DNA of 64,000 nucleotides from Tenrec ecaudatus (Eukaryota > Chordata > Mammalia > Afrosoricida > Tenrecidae): NCBI RefSeq assembly GCF_050624435.1, contig NC_134539.1, positions 44,176,001 to 44,240,000 on the forward strand. Direction: 5' to 3'. The translations under genes were made by a program, and so were the position numbers. The notes under the pieces are model-generated. The model made no database searches. It had not been told where the DNA came from and saw only the letters and a list, made by a program, of their open reading frames with translations. Of this stretch, positions 11,346-21,951 are shown one piece after another (position 1 is the first letter of the stretch; every line of letters starts with the position of its first letter).

Positions 11346-12010
11346 GGATCTTAAAAACTTCCGAGTGGTTATCCAAGGTGAAATTATTGGCCTCCATCCC
11401 CATCGCCGTCCCCGCAACCGGAACAAAAATAGTGAAGAAAATCAAAGACACGTGGAAGCAATTAGTCCAAAGGGTTAATAAGCTACTGGAAACCAGGCTC
11501 CCGGATCTGAAACCAAAAGAAGCTAGCTGATGCCCTGCTACCATTGCTGACATTCTGAAAGGGATTGTAACAGAAAGTCTTGCATAAAGTAGAAGAAAAA
11601 TGTGTAACAAAGCGAAAAAGTAAAAGGGCCAGGCTTACTGACCTGATTAAGACTAGTTGAACCCCTGAGACTATGGCCCTTGGCACCCTTTAACCCTTCA
11701 AGCCACCGGTTGCACGGCTGTTAGACAAACAAGAAACAGGCCCATGAGATGAATAACGACATCTAGGCGGTACACATCCCCTAGACCAAGCAGCCATAGG
11801 AGGCCAAAGGGCAGGATTCACCCAGGCATCAGGCTCAGAAAGCAGGGAAGGAGAGGAGAAAAATGAACGAAAAGGGTAAACACAGCCAGAAAGTGGAGAG
11901 AAGATTGTTACACTACAGAAATTTCCATCAACGTCTCACACACACATACACACAAAATTGTGTCAAATGCACAACCAGTTTCCCAGATATTACGTTATAT
12001 ATAAAGAACT
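11346..12010 (+). repeat. Unclassified interspersed repeat, probably afrotherian
   Basis: From about 11520 the blocks GACATTCTGAAAGGGATTG, GTAGAAGAAAAATGTGTAAC and ACCCCTGAGACTATGGCCCT look like a dispersed repeat I associate with afrotherian genomes, but I cannot name it. The right edge is vague and reaches a CA-rich patch at 11937-11955. The short frames on both strands (for example 11333-11530) have no known protein pattern. Confidence 0.35.
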
Positions 12011-12237
12011 GCTTCTAGGAGACCAAATGACCAACAATTACATTAATGTAAAGATGAGAATATAAGGGGGAAAAGGAAACTAGACTAACGGAAACAGAGC
12101 AACTGGAATAGAAAGAATGAGAATGTTCTTGCCTTGTGAAGGATGCAATCAGTGTCACTGAACAGTCGGTATAGAACTTCTTGAAATTCCGGTGTGTATA
12201 ATTTTATTGAAACCACAAGGCAAGATTATTTTTTTAA
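12011..12237. other. Intergenic DNA, no recognised feature
   Basis: A-rich with no gene pattern. Confidence 0.4.
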
Positions 12238-12325
12238 AAGATTCACAGCCTTGGGGCAATTCTACTTTGTCTTAGAGGGTCACTATCAGTCAGAATTGAC
12301 CTGATATCCCCTTATAACAATAACA
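12238..12325 (+). mobile_element. AfroSINE 3' half
   Basis: Retains CAGCCTTGGGGCAATTCTAC, then CTTAGAGGGTCACTATCAGT and CAGAATTGACCTGAT, the RTE-like 3' half of AfroSINE. The tRNA head is absent. Confidence 0.7.
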
Positions 12326-13299
12326 AAAAGGTACAAGTCAGGTTAATAAGGCAGCAAATATGCAATTAAGTTCTGCATTTTAAGGAGGTCACTGCTGAAC
12401 TGAGCAGAGGGAAAAGAATCCTCTGGGTTAGTAGCAACCATGATCCAGTGGAAAAACTAGTGAAATCAGAAAATGAATTCAAGACCCAGTAGCACTTTCT
12501 TCCTACCCCAGCGTCATCAGGCAACTAACTACTCTGAGCCTGGGGACTCGATGGCTTTGTTCTCTTCCAGCCGTGAACCTACGATTCTCTACGACTCATC
12601 TTTTGGTGCAATGAAGGAGAAATAAAATGTGTACAAGTAGAAAAAAAATTAAAATGCATTGAAGATGACAATGGTGTAAATAAGAATGAGGGTGTTGAAT
12701 TGTAAGTGGCCGGGAAGGGCTGAGAAGGTGGCAGTAAGTCCTTAGAGGTCACGCATACACGAGACGCTTATCAAAGCTAGGCCTCCCTCTAGTCTCCTTT
12801 GAGTTTCCAAGCTCTCTCCTAATGACATCTTGCCCAAGTGTCAGTGTTCCAGCCTAGCTACCCTTTGAGAGGTCACATAGACTAGTAAAAGGCTAACGCT
12901 GAGTGCAGAAGGGTTCTGGGCTAGGAACATTCACGTTGTTAGGAAGAGTGTTATTGCCTGAAACAAAACCCCACAAAAACAAGTTTAAGAGGCCTTAGAT
13001 GAACGGGAAGTCATTAGGCACCGACTGATTCCATCTCGAATTCTCTGAGTCACGTGGCTTCTTTCTCTGCTGTGCACCTGCGTCATTCTTCACTTCTTAT
13101 CGCAGCTTGGATGTTCTTGCCTCATCCCTAACACAGCTACAGCATAGACTCTTGTCTCCAACTCTTCGTGAATGTAGGATTTCAGTGTCCAGCCGAGTTA
13201 GACAATCGTTTTTGTGAGTCAATTCTAATTTTAGAGAGACAATCTCTTGGACCGCAGTACAACTAATATTCTAATTTGGTGTAAGGAACTATGAGTATA
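12326..13299. other. Intergenic DNA with possible MIR fossil
   Basis: No gene seen. Around 12440-12620 an order of 'gaattcaagacccag', 'caggcaactaactactctgagcct' and 'cctacgattct' is weakly MIR-like. The rest is unclassified. Confidence 0.35.
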
Positions 13300-13525
13300 T
13301 AAAAAAACAACCAAACCAAACTGTGGAATCACTTTTGGCTCAGAGTAACTCTATGGGATGGAGTAGAATCGCTCACTCTGGTTTCCAAGATGATACTATT
13401 TAGGGGAGCAAAGAACTTCAGCCTTCTCCCACAGAGTTTCTGGTGGGTTTAACCCCTGCCTTTACCGTTAGCACCAAATGTTTCATCCACTGCACTGAGC
13501 CTTCCCTATAGCCCCAAATTAAACC
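13300..13525 (-). mobile_element. AfroSINE, reverse
   Basis: Starts with the reversed 3' end (AACCAAACCAAACTGTGG, then GGCTCAGAGTAACTCTATGG) and runs to the reversed head (GCACCAAATGTTTCATCCACTGCACTGAGCC), the full AfroSINE order on the minus strand, with many substitutions. Confidence 0.7.
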
Positions 13526-13632
13526 CATTTTCTTGGGGTCAATTCTGATTCTCAGCGATGCTATAAAGCAGAACAGCCCCTTTGGGTTTCTGAGACTGTA
13601 TATCTCATTGTTTCTCACAGAGCACATGGTAG
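13526..13632 (-). mobile_element. AfroSINE 3' half, reverse
   Basis: A second reversed 3' half directly follows the first: CATTTTCTTGGGGTCAATTC, then GATTCTCAGCGATGCTATAA and CCCCTTTGGGTTTCTGAGAC. The two may be separate insertions side by side. Confidence 0.55.
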
Positions 13633-14285
13633 GTGGGAATTGCTGAGGTCTCTAAAATTCTGTTAACAAACACTATTGGGACTTACAGTACCTGACTCAA
13701 CCTCTTCCAGGGATGAAAGAGGAATTTAGCTATGGCAAGCAAATCATCTATTGTCATTCTGATAGACTATTCTTATATGATAGTTTAATTATTTTAGTGA
13801 TGAAAAGGACTGGATGAGCTAATCTAATTGCCCCAATTTAATTTAAAACAGTGAATTAGGAAAGAAAACTTGGTCAAAATTCTGCATTGCAGCAAACTTT
13901 GGAATCAAAGCCTAATTTTTTGGTTAGGAACTGTCCTCACATAGGTCTCTGCCAACTAAACATGAAATAAAATGGAGGCACTTTTCAGACTGCGCCTCTG
14001 ATTAATCCAACAAGGACCGCGCTCCAGATCACAAAATCTTGAACACTTCTGAACTCAAACATATTACCTGATATGGAGAACAAAGATCCATTCTCTGGAT
14101 CTTTTTATTTCAGAATGGTAGACGAGTTGGTGAAAAGTAAGATGGGGGCTAACCTGCTGCCATAACATTAAAATGGAACCCCAAACAAAATCTACAGCTG
14201 CCAAGCTGATTCCGACACAGAGCAAGACTATAAGGAAGAACCTCTATTTGATATTGATTATGTGCCTTTAACCACCCCTTGTAGT
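13633..14285. other. Intergenic DNA, no recognised feature
   Basis: No gene or named repeat recognised. Confidence 0.45.
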
Positions 14286-14289
14286 GGTT

Positions 14290-15905
14290 TGAGGGGGGCT
14301 GTGATGGCGGAAGCTGCGCTACTGCATGTCAAATACCCTCAGGGTCACCCAAAGTGAACAGAGCTTCCAGACTAAGAAGAGACCACAAAGAAGGAATCGG
14401 CTGGCCACTACTGAGAAATGGTAGCACTGGAAGACGGTCAGGTACTGAAAACCCTCATGAATAACTGCAGAACATTTTCAGAGATAGTGCCAGGAGACGA
14501 GCTCCACAAGATTGGAGGCAATCAAACGATGGCAGAGGAAAAACTGTCCTCTCGAGGGAGACTGGGTCATATGACTGCATGGAGTAAAGCCAGTGGGAGG
14601 AATGGCTTCAGGGGCTACGTTTGCTGATAAGGCAAAACTAAAAATGAGAAGAAATAGCTGTACACATCAATTAGCCTTCAGAACTTGGAATGTACAAAGT
14701 ATGAATCTAGAAAAACTGGAAGTTGTATAATGAAATGGAATTCATATTGATTGATTGAAATTCCAGGCATTAGTGAGCTGAACTGGACTGATATCGGCCT
14801 TTTAGAATCAGACACTCATGTGGTGTGCTGATGATTAAAATGCAAAAGTGGGAAACAAAGAGGAAACAATAGTAGTTGGAAAATATGGTCTTGGTTAGAG
14901 AACAAAGTTGGAAATCACATGATAGAATTTTGCGAGACCAATGACTTCTTCATCCCAAATACCTTTTTCCAATAACACACACAGGAACTGTCGGTGTGGA
15001 CTTCTCCAGATGAAATACATAGATTTAAAACGACTGTATCTGTGGGAAGAGACTATGGAGAAGCTCAATCTCACCAGAGAAAATGAGGCCAGGCGATGAC
15101 TGTGAAACACTCCACAAATTGCTCACATGTAAGTTCAAGTTGAAGTTGAAGAAAATTCAAACAAGTCGACAAGAGCCAAAATATGACCTGGAGTCTATCC
15201 TACCTGGATTTTGAGATCATTTCAAGAGCAGATTTGATGCACTGAACACTGATGACTGAGGACCCGATGAGCTGTTGGGGGTGATCAAGAACATCAGGCA
15301 TGAAGAAAACAGGTCATTAACCAAAAAACCAGGCTCAGGAGACTGATGGACTGACAATGAAAATCTATGCTCTGAAATTTAGAAGACAGCCATTTGGCCT
15401 GATCAAGATCCACATTTATATCTATTTCAAAGAAAGGTAACCCAACAAATGCTCAAATTATAGAACAATATCATTAGGGTCACATGCAAGTAAAATTTTG
15501 CTGATAGTTGTTCAGCAATGATTGCAGCGATACAGTGACCGGGAGTTGCCAAAGTTTAGTCCGGATTTAGAAGAGGATCTAAAACAGGGATAATATTGCT
15601 GATGTCCCCTAGGTATGTTTGTTAAAGTACCAGGGACTACCAAAGGGACAAACCTGCCCTGCAAGAAGTACAACCAGCATGCTCCTTAGAGGCCAGGGAG
15701 GCAAGACATCGCCTCATAAACTTTGGACGCGTTGTCAGGAGGGACCAGTCCCCGGAGAAGGACATCCGGCTGGGTAAAGCGGAGGAGCGGCCCAAAGGAA
15801 GAAGGTCCTCAATGAGAGGGATGGCGCAGGACCGGGCCGCGCCTCCCATGGGCCACGGGGCTGCTGTGAATCTGAAATGACTAGACCGCACCTACTAACG
15901 GCAGC
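14290..15905 (+). mobile_element. RTE-type LINE copy, forward, internally deleted
   Basis: Follows the RTE order: 5' region with the AGGGTCACCCAAAGTGAACAG block (14340), the TTGGAATGTACAAAGTATGA landmark (14684), endonuclease segments (GCATTAGTGAGCTGAACTGG at 14769, translating to ISELNWT; the GGAAACAAAG...GGTCTTGG block at 14850), then linker and N-terminal RT to about 15605. From about 15640 the sequence jumps to the RT C-terminal tail (CTCCTTAGAGGCCAGGGAGG and on to the ACTAGACCGCACC 3' end near 15890). The RT catalytic core is missing. Stops and indels throughout; dead. Confidence 0.8.
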
Positions 15906-16366
15906 AGCTTCTCATCGGAGCTGTGCTCAGAAGTAATACGTCTTTTCTTATTTAATACACGTAAGCCCTCAAATTGGAAGGCAGGACTAACTCACAACCA
16001 GACAAAGGAATTGATAGTCTGCAAAAATAGACTCTAATATGAATATTGGCTCTGCCATAATTATTGTGACTGAAAGTTAGCCATCTAATTCCTCAGCGTG
16101 TTCTCTTTCCTTCGTTTTCCTGACACGAATCAGCTTATTGGTTCTGGGCATGAGTTCTGAAGCACAACTACTGGATGCTTCCCCAACTTCCTTCCTTGCT
16201 CAATCCCGTGACTTATGGCAAGTGTACCTGAGCCTCAGCTTCCTCACTAAAGTGAGGGTTATTAGAACCGACCCCAGCACGTGCTTATAAGAATGAAATG
16301 CATCTAGTGCTTGCAGAAACGTCCAGCATATTGTCAGTTTTTGATGTGAGAGATTGTGATTAGCTC
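15906..16366. other. Intergenic DNA, weak MIR-like fossils
   Basis: The segment 16165-16325 (GGCAAGTGTACCTGAGCCTC, then TCCTCACTAAAGTGAGGGTT, then ATGAAATGCATCTAGTGCTT) follows the MIR order, and 16040-16105 may be a second weak MIR. No gene. Confidence 0.45.
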
Positions 16367-16385
16367 CCCCCGCACTGCTTAGGAG
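16367..16385. repeat. 19-bp direct repeat, left copy
   Basis: CCCCGCACTGCTTAGGAG occurs here and again at 16487-16505, 120 bp apart, on both sides of the C-rich tract. This looks like a segmental slippage duplication. Confidence 0.85.
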
Positions 16386-16392
16386 CCTTGTC

Positions 16393-16490
16393 CCCACCCC
16401 CCACCCCCCACCCCCCCCACCCCCACCCCCCCCCCCACCCCCACCCCCACCCCCCACCCCCCCCACCCCCCCCCCACCCCCCCCCACCCC
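16393..16490. repeat. (CCCCCA)n C-rich tract
   Basis: About 100 bp of C runs split by single A, so the minus strand has G runs split by single T. This is strong G-quadruplex/i-motif sequence. The poly-P and poly-G open frames here are by-products. It is flanked by a 19-bp direct duplication (see findings). Confidence 0.95.
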
Positions 16491-16505
16491 CGCACTGCTT
16501 AGGAG
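16487..16505. repeat. 19-bp direct repeat, right copy
   Basis: Right-hand copy of the repeat at 16367-16385. Confidence 0.85.
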
Positions 16506-16698
16506 GCTATGACCCGATGATTAGCATGATAAAAGGGGGAGGTGGGTGTTTGCTTAGATTTGATTACCAGCACACAACAGTAATAAAACTGGAAAATGTA
16601 TCTAAATGTTAGATAAATGTTTATTTAGGAGAATATACTTATCCACAAAAAAGAGGCTGAAACTCTACCAGTGCAGACAATGGTAGGCCTAATCCTGA

Positions 16699-16914
16699 AG
16701 AAAAAGAAGGAGAAGGAGGAGAAGGAGGAGGAGGAGGAGGAGGAGGAGGAGGAGGAGGAGGAGGAGGAGGAGGAGGAGGAGGAGGAGGAGGAGGAGGAGG
16801 AGGAGGAGGAGGAGGAGGAGGAGGAGGAGGAGGAGGAGGAGGAGGAGGAGGAGGAGGAGGAGGAGGAGGAGGAGGAGGAGGAGGAGGAGAGAGAAAGAGG
16901 AGAAAGAGGAGGAG
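16699..16914. repeat. (GGA)n polypurine microsatellite
   Basis: A core of almost pure GGA from about 16725 to 16888, bordered by GAAGGA and AGAGAAAGA degenerate purines. One strand is purine-only for over 200 bp, which favours triplex (H-DNA) and G-quadruplex structures. It creates artificial poly-Glu (plus) and poly-Pro (minus) frames. Confidence 0.97.
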
Positions 16915-18119
16915 AAACAAAATATGCTATCAGAGTACTCTTCAGGGCTGGCCCTTGGGGGATAAACGAAGTAACCTAATAGGTGTTTTCCATCTTTGAG
17001 TTCTATGACTGGAATAGCAATGAAGGTTTTAGCTCAGAATTGGGATGCCGCAGCCAACCTAGGAGGCCTTGCAGAAAGAAGCTATTACATTACCTACACA
17101 CACCATGCCGGGCTTCCACTAGTGCTGATTTCTATTTTCCTTGTGCGCACCCACCATAACACAGCTTTTACACACCGTGCGTAATCATCGTGCACACATG
17201 CATACAATTGTGGCTGGAGATACATGAGCATTCCTGTATAGATCGATTGTGAAAGGCGAGGTAGGTCCCTGAAGTGTCGGTTTCTCTGATTTCCATTCGG
17301 TACATAATGAGAGTATACACATATTTCTTTTAAAAGGCAAAAGAAAAAGAAAGAAAACACATGAACCGCGTATGTGTGCTTGAATGTATAGGGCAAATAT
17401 TAATTCCCTGAGTATTCCGGTAAATTTATATTGTACTTGTAATTTATAATATTTACATAAGGTGATAGTGGGATGGAGGGTGGGAGAAAGAGATAACTCC
17501 CTTCAGAGTTAATTGTCAACACCCCTTGGCCTGCTGGTTAGTTATTATGTCTCTTTAAGGGTAAAAACATGCTCACATCATTTTTCCATGGTATTCATTA
17601 ATTTAAATAGGAAAGTAAAAAATCAACTTAAATAATCCCTAGCATTTGCAGATGTTATTAAGAAGAGAAGATTTCTCCAGATACTTTAGAAATATGCCAA
17701 TTAAATCATAGTTAAATAGTCAATGGGTCAAATTCCATGTCCTTAAACTCAATCAAAGTTCAGATTTTTATAATATTGCATGAATAGTTATATTATGTGA
17801 GCAGATTTTATAAAGAAAAATGATTACCTGGGCATTTTCATTTTTTGCCAAGTATTTGTAGAAGTGGAATTTAACTCACATAAACAAATTTGCCTTTATG
17901 AATTTAAATCTGACATGACAGAAGTCTTTCAGAGCACTATACCACATGTTCTTTCCATTACTAAATGCAATCAATGATATGCTATAAGTGAATATAAAAA
18001 TTATTTCCACAAAATACGGCCTTCTCTTCTTACTTATCCATCCCCCCCTCACATAGTAAAGTATTATAAATTGCTAACTCAAACAGTGACACTTAGATGC
18101 ACCCATTGAGAAACATCCG
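16915..18119. other. Intergenic AT-rich DNA, no recognised feature
   Basis: No gene or repeat recognised on either strand. The frames at 16996-17184 and 17094-17396 have no family pattern. Confidence 0.5.
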
Positions 18120-19505
18120 CTCCTTGTCTGTCAGTCTGTCATACTGTGGGGGTTAGCATAATATGCCAGTGGTATTTCAAATATCACCAGGGTCACTGAA
18201 GGTAAACAGTCTTCCACAGAGCTTCCAGACTAGCACAGACTATGAAGAATGAATTGGATGTCCACTTCAGACGAATTAGTTGCTGGAAATCTTTTGCATA
18301 GCATCAAAACATTGTCAGATACTGAAGGCCTAAGAAATATGGCTGAGGAAGAGCTGCCTTCTCAAAGCCAAGTCCACCAGAATGATGTGAAGGAAGTGAA
18401 GCCTGTGGGCACAAAGCCTTCAAGACCTTCATTTGCTCGTGGGGTGCAACAAAAATGAGAAGAAACAACTGCAACAAATCTACTAATAATAGGAATTGGA
18501 AATGTACAAAGTATGAATCTAGGAAAATTGGAAATTGTAAAAAATGAAACAGCACAAAAAGATTGGTATCCTAGATGTTAGTGAGCCGAAATGGACTGCT
18601 ATTGACCATTTTGAATTGGAAAAGTACATGGTTTACTCTGCTGGGAATGATACAATCTAGAAGAATGGTATTGCATTCATCAACAAAGGACGTTTCAAGA
18701 TCTAACCTAACATACCAGAAGGTTGGTCGCTTGTCTTTTATTGACTATCAAAAGCATTTGACTGTGGGGATCCTAACAAACTATGGATAGCTTTCAGAAG
18801 AATGGGAATTCCATAATCTTTCACTGTACTTATGGGGAACTTGTCCATGGATCAAGGGGCGGTTGTGTAAACAGATTAAGGAAATACTGCCTCATTTTTT
18901 TGGAAAGCTGTGTGTCACAGTTTTATGCTACCACCATACTTATTCAATCTGTAAAGTGAGCAAAGAGTCAAAGAAGCAAAGGAGCTAGATTATAGGAAGA
19001 TTTATATGCAGCATCAAGACTGCAAGAAGACTTATTAACAAGCTTCAATGTGCAGATGCCACACCTTGCTTGAACACTTGTTGATGAAGATCAAAGATTG
19101 CAGCCTCCAGTGTAGATTACAATTCAATGTAAAGAAAGCCGAAATCCTCCTGACTGTACCAATAGGTAAGAACATGATGAATGGAGAAAAGATTGACACT
19201 GTCAAGGAGCTCATCTTGCTTGGATCCCCAATCAATGATCGTGGAAGCAGTATTCAAGAGATCAAATTACACATTGTGGTGGGTAAATCTGCTGCACACG
19301 CCTCTTTAAAGTGTTGAAAAGCAAAGATGTTTGAGGACTAAGGTGCACCTGACCCCAACCCATGGTATTTTCATGGCCTCATATGCATGTGAAAGTTAGA
19401 TATTGGATAAGGAAAACTGAAGAAGAATCAACACATTTGAACTGTGTTGCTGTCAAAGAATATTGGAACTACCATGGATTAACAAATCTATCTTGGAAGA
19501 AGTAT
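18120..19505 (+). mobile_element. RTE-type LINE copy, forward, EN-RT deletion
   Basis: Begins at the family's 5' end (CTTGTCTGTCAGTCTGTCAT, then ACTGTGGGGG at 18146) and passes the TGGAAATGTACAAAGTATGA landmark (18498). Next come endonuclease residues (GAGCCGAAATGGACTGCTAT at 18584; frame 18575-18790 contains NGLLLTILNWKSTWFTLLG). At about 18705 it jumps into the RT (a TTTATTGACTATCAAAAGCA motif, FIDYQKHL, near 18737) and continues to the C-terminal RT tail at 19500. The catalytic F/YADD site is changed to CADA at 19049-19060. The frame at 19048-19317 keeps NVKKAEILL, MMNGEKIDTVKELILLGSPI and SSIQEIKLHIVVGKS. Non-functional. Confidence 0.85.
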
Positions 19506-19729
19506 GCACATGTATATTTAAAACCTTTCTTTTTACTTAATATTCAGTGAAAATTTTCCAATGTCATTCAATATTCTTACAAAATATATTAAAATGTGTT
19601 ACACATCATTATATAACTAGTATAGTTATATATAACTCTATAAATAGTACATAACTATAAGTGAACATTTAAAGAGTTTCTAATATATTACTTGTATAAA
19701 TAATGCCTTGATGTATGTCTTTATGAGTC
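19506..19729. other. Intergenic AT-rich DNA
   Basis: No gene recognised. Confidence 0.4.
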
Positions 19730-20200
19730 CCTCTGATTTTTCCCCCTTAGAATAAAATATTAGATTTGGATATTGGTTGAAATTATATTAACATTTTCCA
19801 GGTTCTTGCCTGATTGTTCTCTCATAAGGAGTGCATAAAATGTGGCCATTTTTGTCAATATTGCATATTTTCATTAAAAATAGTTGACTAGGTGTAGAGA
19901 TGAAAAGTAAATTTGTATTGCTTTAATTTGCATTTTCTGAGTACTGGGAAGGTTAACTTTTTCATGTTCACCTGTCATTTATATTGCCTTTTAAAGAAAT
20001 TGCTTTTCCAAGGCCTTTGTCCAGTTCTGATTAGGTGTTTGTGTTTCGGTTAGGTTTCCTTAGTATACTTGCTGTTTCTTTTTCAAGGCTCCACGTAAAG
20101 CCTACTTTCTCCGTGGAACGTGTCCCTTGTGTCTTAGTTTGAATCTATGCTTTTCCAAAACGCATTATTCTCACCTCTGTTTAATGATCAATTGAGTCTG
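19730..20200 (-). mobile_element. Old L1 3' region, reverse
   Basis: Reads in the order expected of a reversed mammalian L1 3' region: GCTTTAATTTGCATTTTCTG, then a TTTTTCATGTTCACCTG block and CAAGGCCTTTGTCCAGTTCT. Highly diverged, so the family is not assigned. Confidence 0.6.
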
Positions 20201-21935
20201 CCATATTGGTTGATATCTTGCCCCAGTTATTTACAGTAGTTGAGATACTGGAGGCTGAAGAGCTTTTCTCTTCTATTGTTGTGTCTGTGTCCAGTAAAAG
20301 GCACAGAGCAGGTCTTCAGTGCATTGTGGCCCGTCCTTTCAACGTGAAATTTGGGAAGTTATTATTCCTGTGTGCTTTGGTAATATTCTGAATGAGACTC
20401 CATGTAGGAAATTCAATGAGTACAGAGTGTTTCCTTCTTGGGGTGCTATGGGGAGTGCAGCACATTCTCTGAAGTCTGCTAAGTTATTCTTCCTCACGCC
20501 ATTTAGATAAAGGCACCCGCAGAAAAGGCCTTTTAATTGGGGACATAGGAAGTTTCTCTTTCCCCCTCTTTCCTTTAGCACTACATTGGTCGGCCTGAAT
20601 GCATTTACAGGTCATTCAAGAGCATCTCAGTCACCGTGGCAATTTGGTCAGAGGTTGGAATCATAAACTTCAATTGCTGGACTGGCCTTCAGAGGTCATG
20701 TAGTCCCAACTCTAGACCCTCCACCAGGTCCTATTGTAGCGTCCTCTCTTGACATAATGGTGGCTTTCCTGAAAGAGTAGACCCCAGAAAGGTTCAGGGG
20801 CAAGGGGAACGTCTTCCTGTGTATTCTCGGACTCTCCCTCTGAGCACTGGCCCTGCAGAAGGGCATCAGTTGCTCCACCAAGTCCTGTGGACAGCAGCGG
20901 GGCCACTGCTTCACCGTTGCTTCAGCAGTTCTCCTTAGCGAGACGTAGGATTCACAAAACCGGAGACATCACTGCCCAGTCAGGAGAACCACAGATCTTG
21001 GAGTTAATCAGGACTGGATTTAAATTCTAGTTTTGCCAAGAATGCTTTATCTGTCAAAACCAGAATTGAATCCCCAGATGAAATAATACCTATCTCGTGG
21101 ACATTCCGTGGGTTCATTCCATTGTCTATGCATAAAAGAATTTTTTAAAAGTAAATATCAAAAAAGATTTTTAAAATTTTTACTATTTGCAAGACACTGG
21201 AAATGCAGACATGAACAACACATACACACAATTCCTGCCTTGAGAGAACTGACAGTCTGATGGTTAAATGTAAGGTGTTTGTCATAGTGTCAGTCACATG
21301 TTAGGCACATTATTATGATTATCACTATTATTATGAGTGTATATTTCTACAATTGCTTGCAATTTTGACATATCATACTGTTGATAATAGGTGTGAGGCC
21401 TAGTTGAACATTTTCCTGTATTGGCATTTCTAATTAAAGGAGAGGGTCGTAAGGTAACAAGCAATTATAGTTAACAAAGGAAGTACTGTATAATCAGACT
21501 CTGCTTCGAGAATGTAGGATTTCGTCTCTGCTCCTCACTTGACTGTTATTCTGTCTTTAGCCACATGAAACGCTCAGCACAGTATCTGGCACAATGAGTA
21601 ACTATTAGTTGAAAAGAAGAAGGCACGAATGAATGGGGGTTACACAAACCCTACACAAATTATCTGCCGGGCGTCTAGAGGAGGATCCTCTGTGGGTAGG
21701 AATTTTACAATGATAGCCTCCGTGTAATCAAAGCCCCTTCACTTGAGAAAAACGAAACAAATACCCCTCCTAAAAAGCCACGGTGGGGGACTCTCAACCA
21801 GCAGGTTAGTTTTAACATTGCAAGAATACGCTGGGGGAAGAAAGAGTGAAAAGACTGAATATACAAAAATCACTTAATGAAAATAAAGGATCCAAATAGG
21901 AGAGAGTTAACTACTAAGATAATTATGCAGCTCTT
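20201..21935. other. Intergenic DNA with weak repeat fossils
   Basis: No gene recognised. The block 20660-20720 (GACTGGCCTTCAGAGGTCAT, then GTAGTCCC) recalls an ancient CR1/L3-like or mammalian-wide repeat. The stretch at 21565-21640 (GCTCAGCACAGTATCTGGCA, then AATGAGTAAC) resembles an L2 or MIR 3' end. Short minus frames at 20696-20914 have no family. Confidence 0.4.
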
Positions 21936-21951
21936 TTCCCAGCTCTATTTC
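21936..21951. repeat. Target-site duplication, left
   Basis: TTCCCAGCTCTATTTC, identical over 16 bp with 23210-23225. It bounds the LINE 3' UTR insertion between them. Confidence 0.92.

Noticed and set aside
16639..16979. Poly-proline and poly-glutamate open frames of about 100 codons
   Set aside because: Direct translation of the GGA microsatellite on both strands; no flanking protein sequence.
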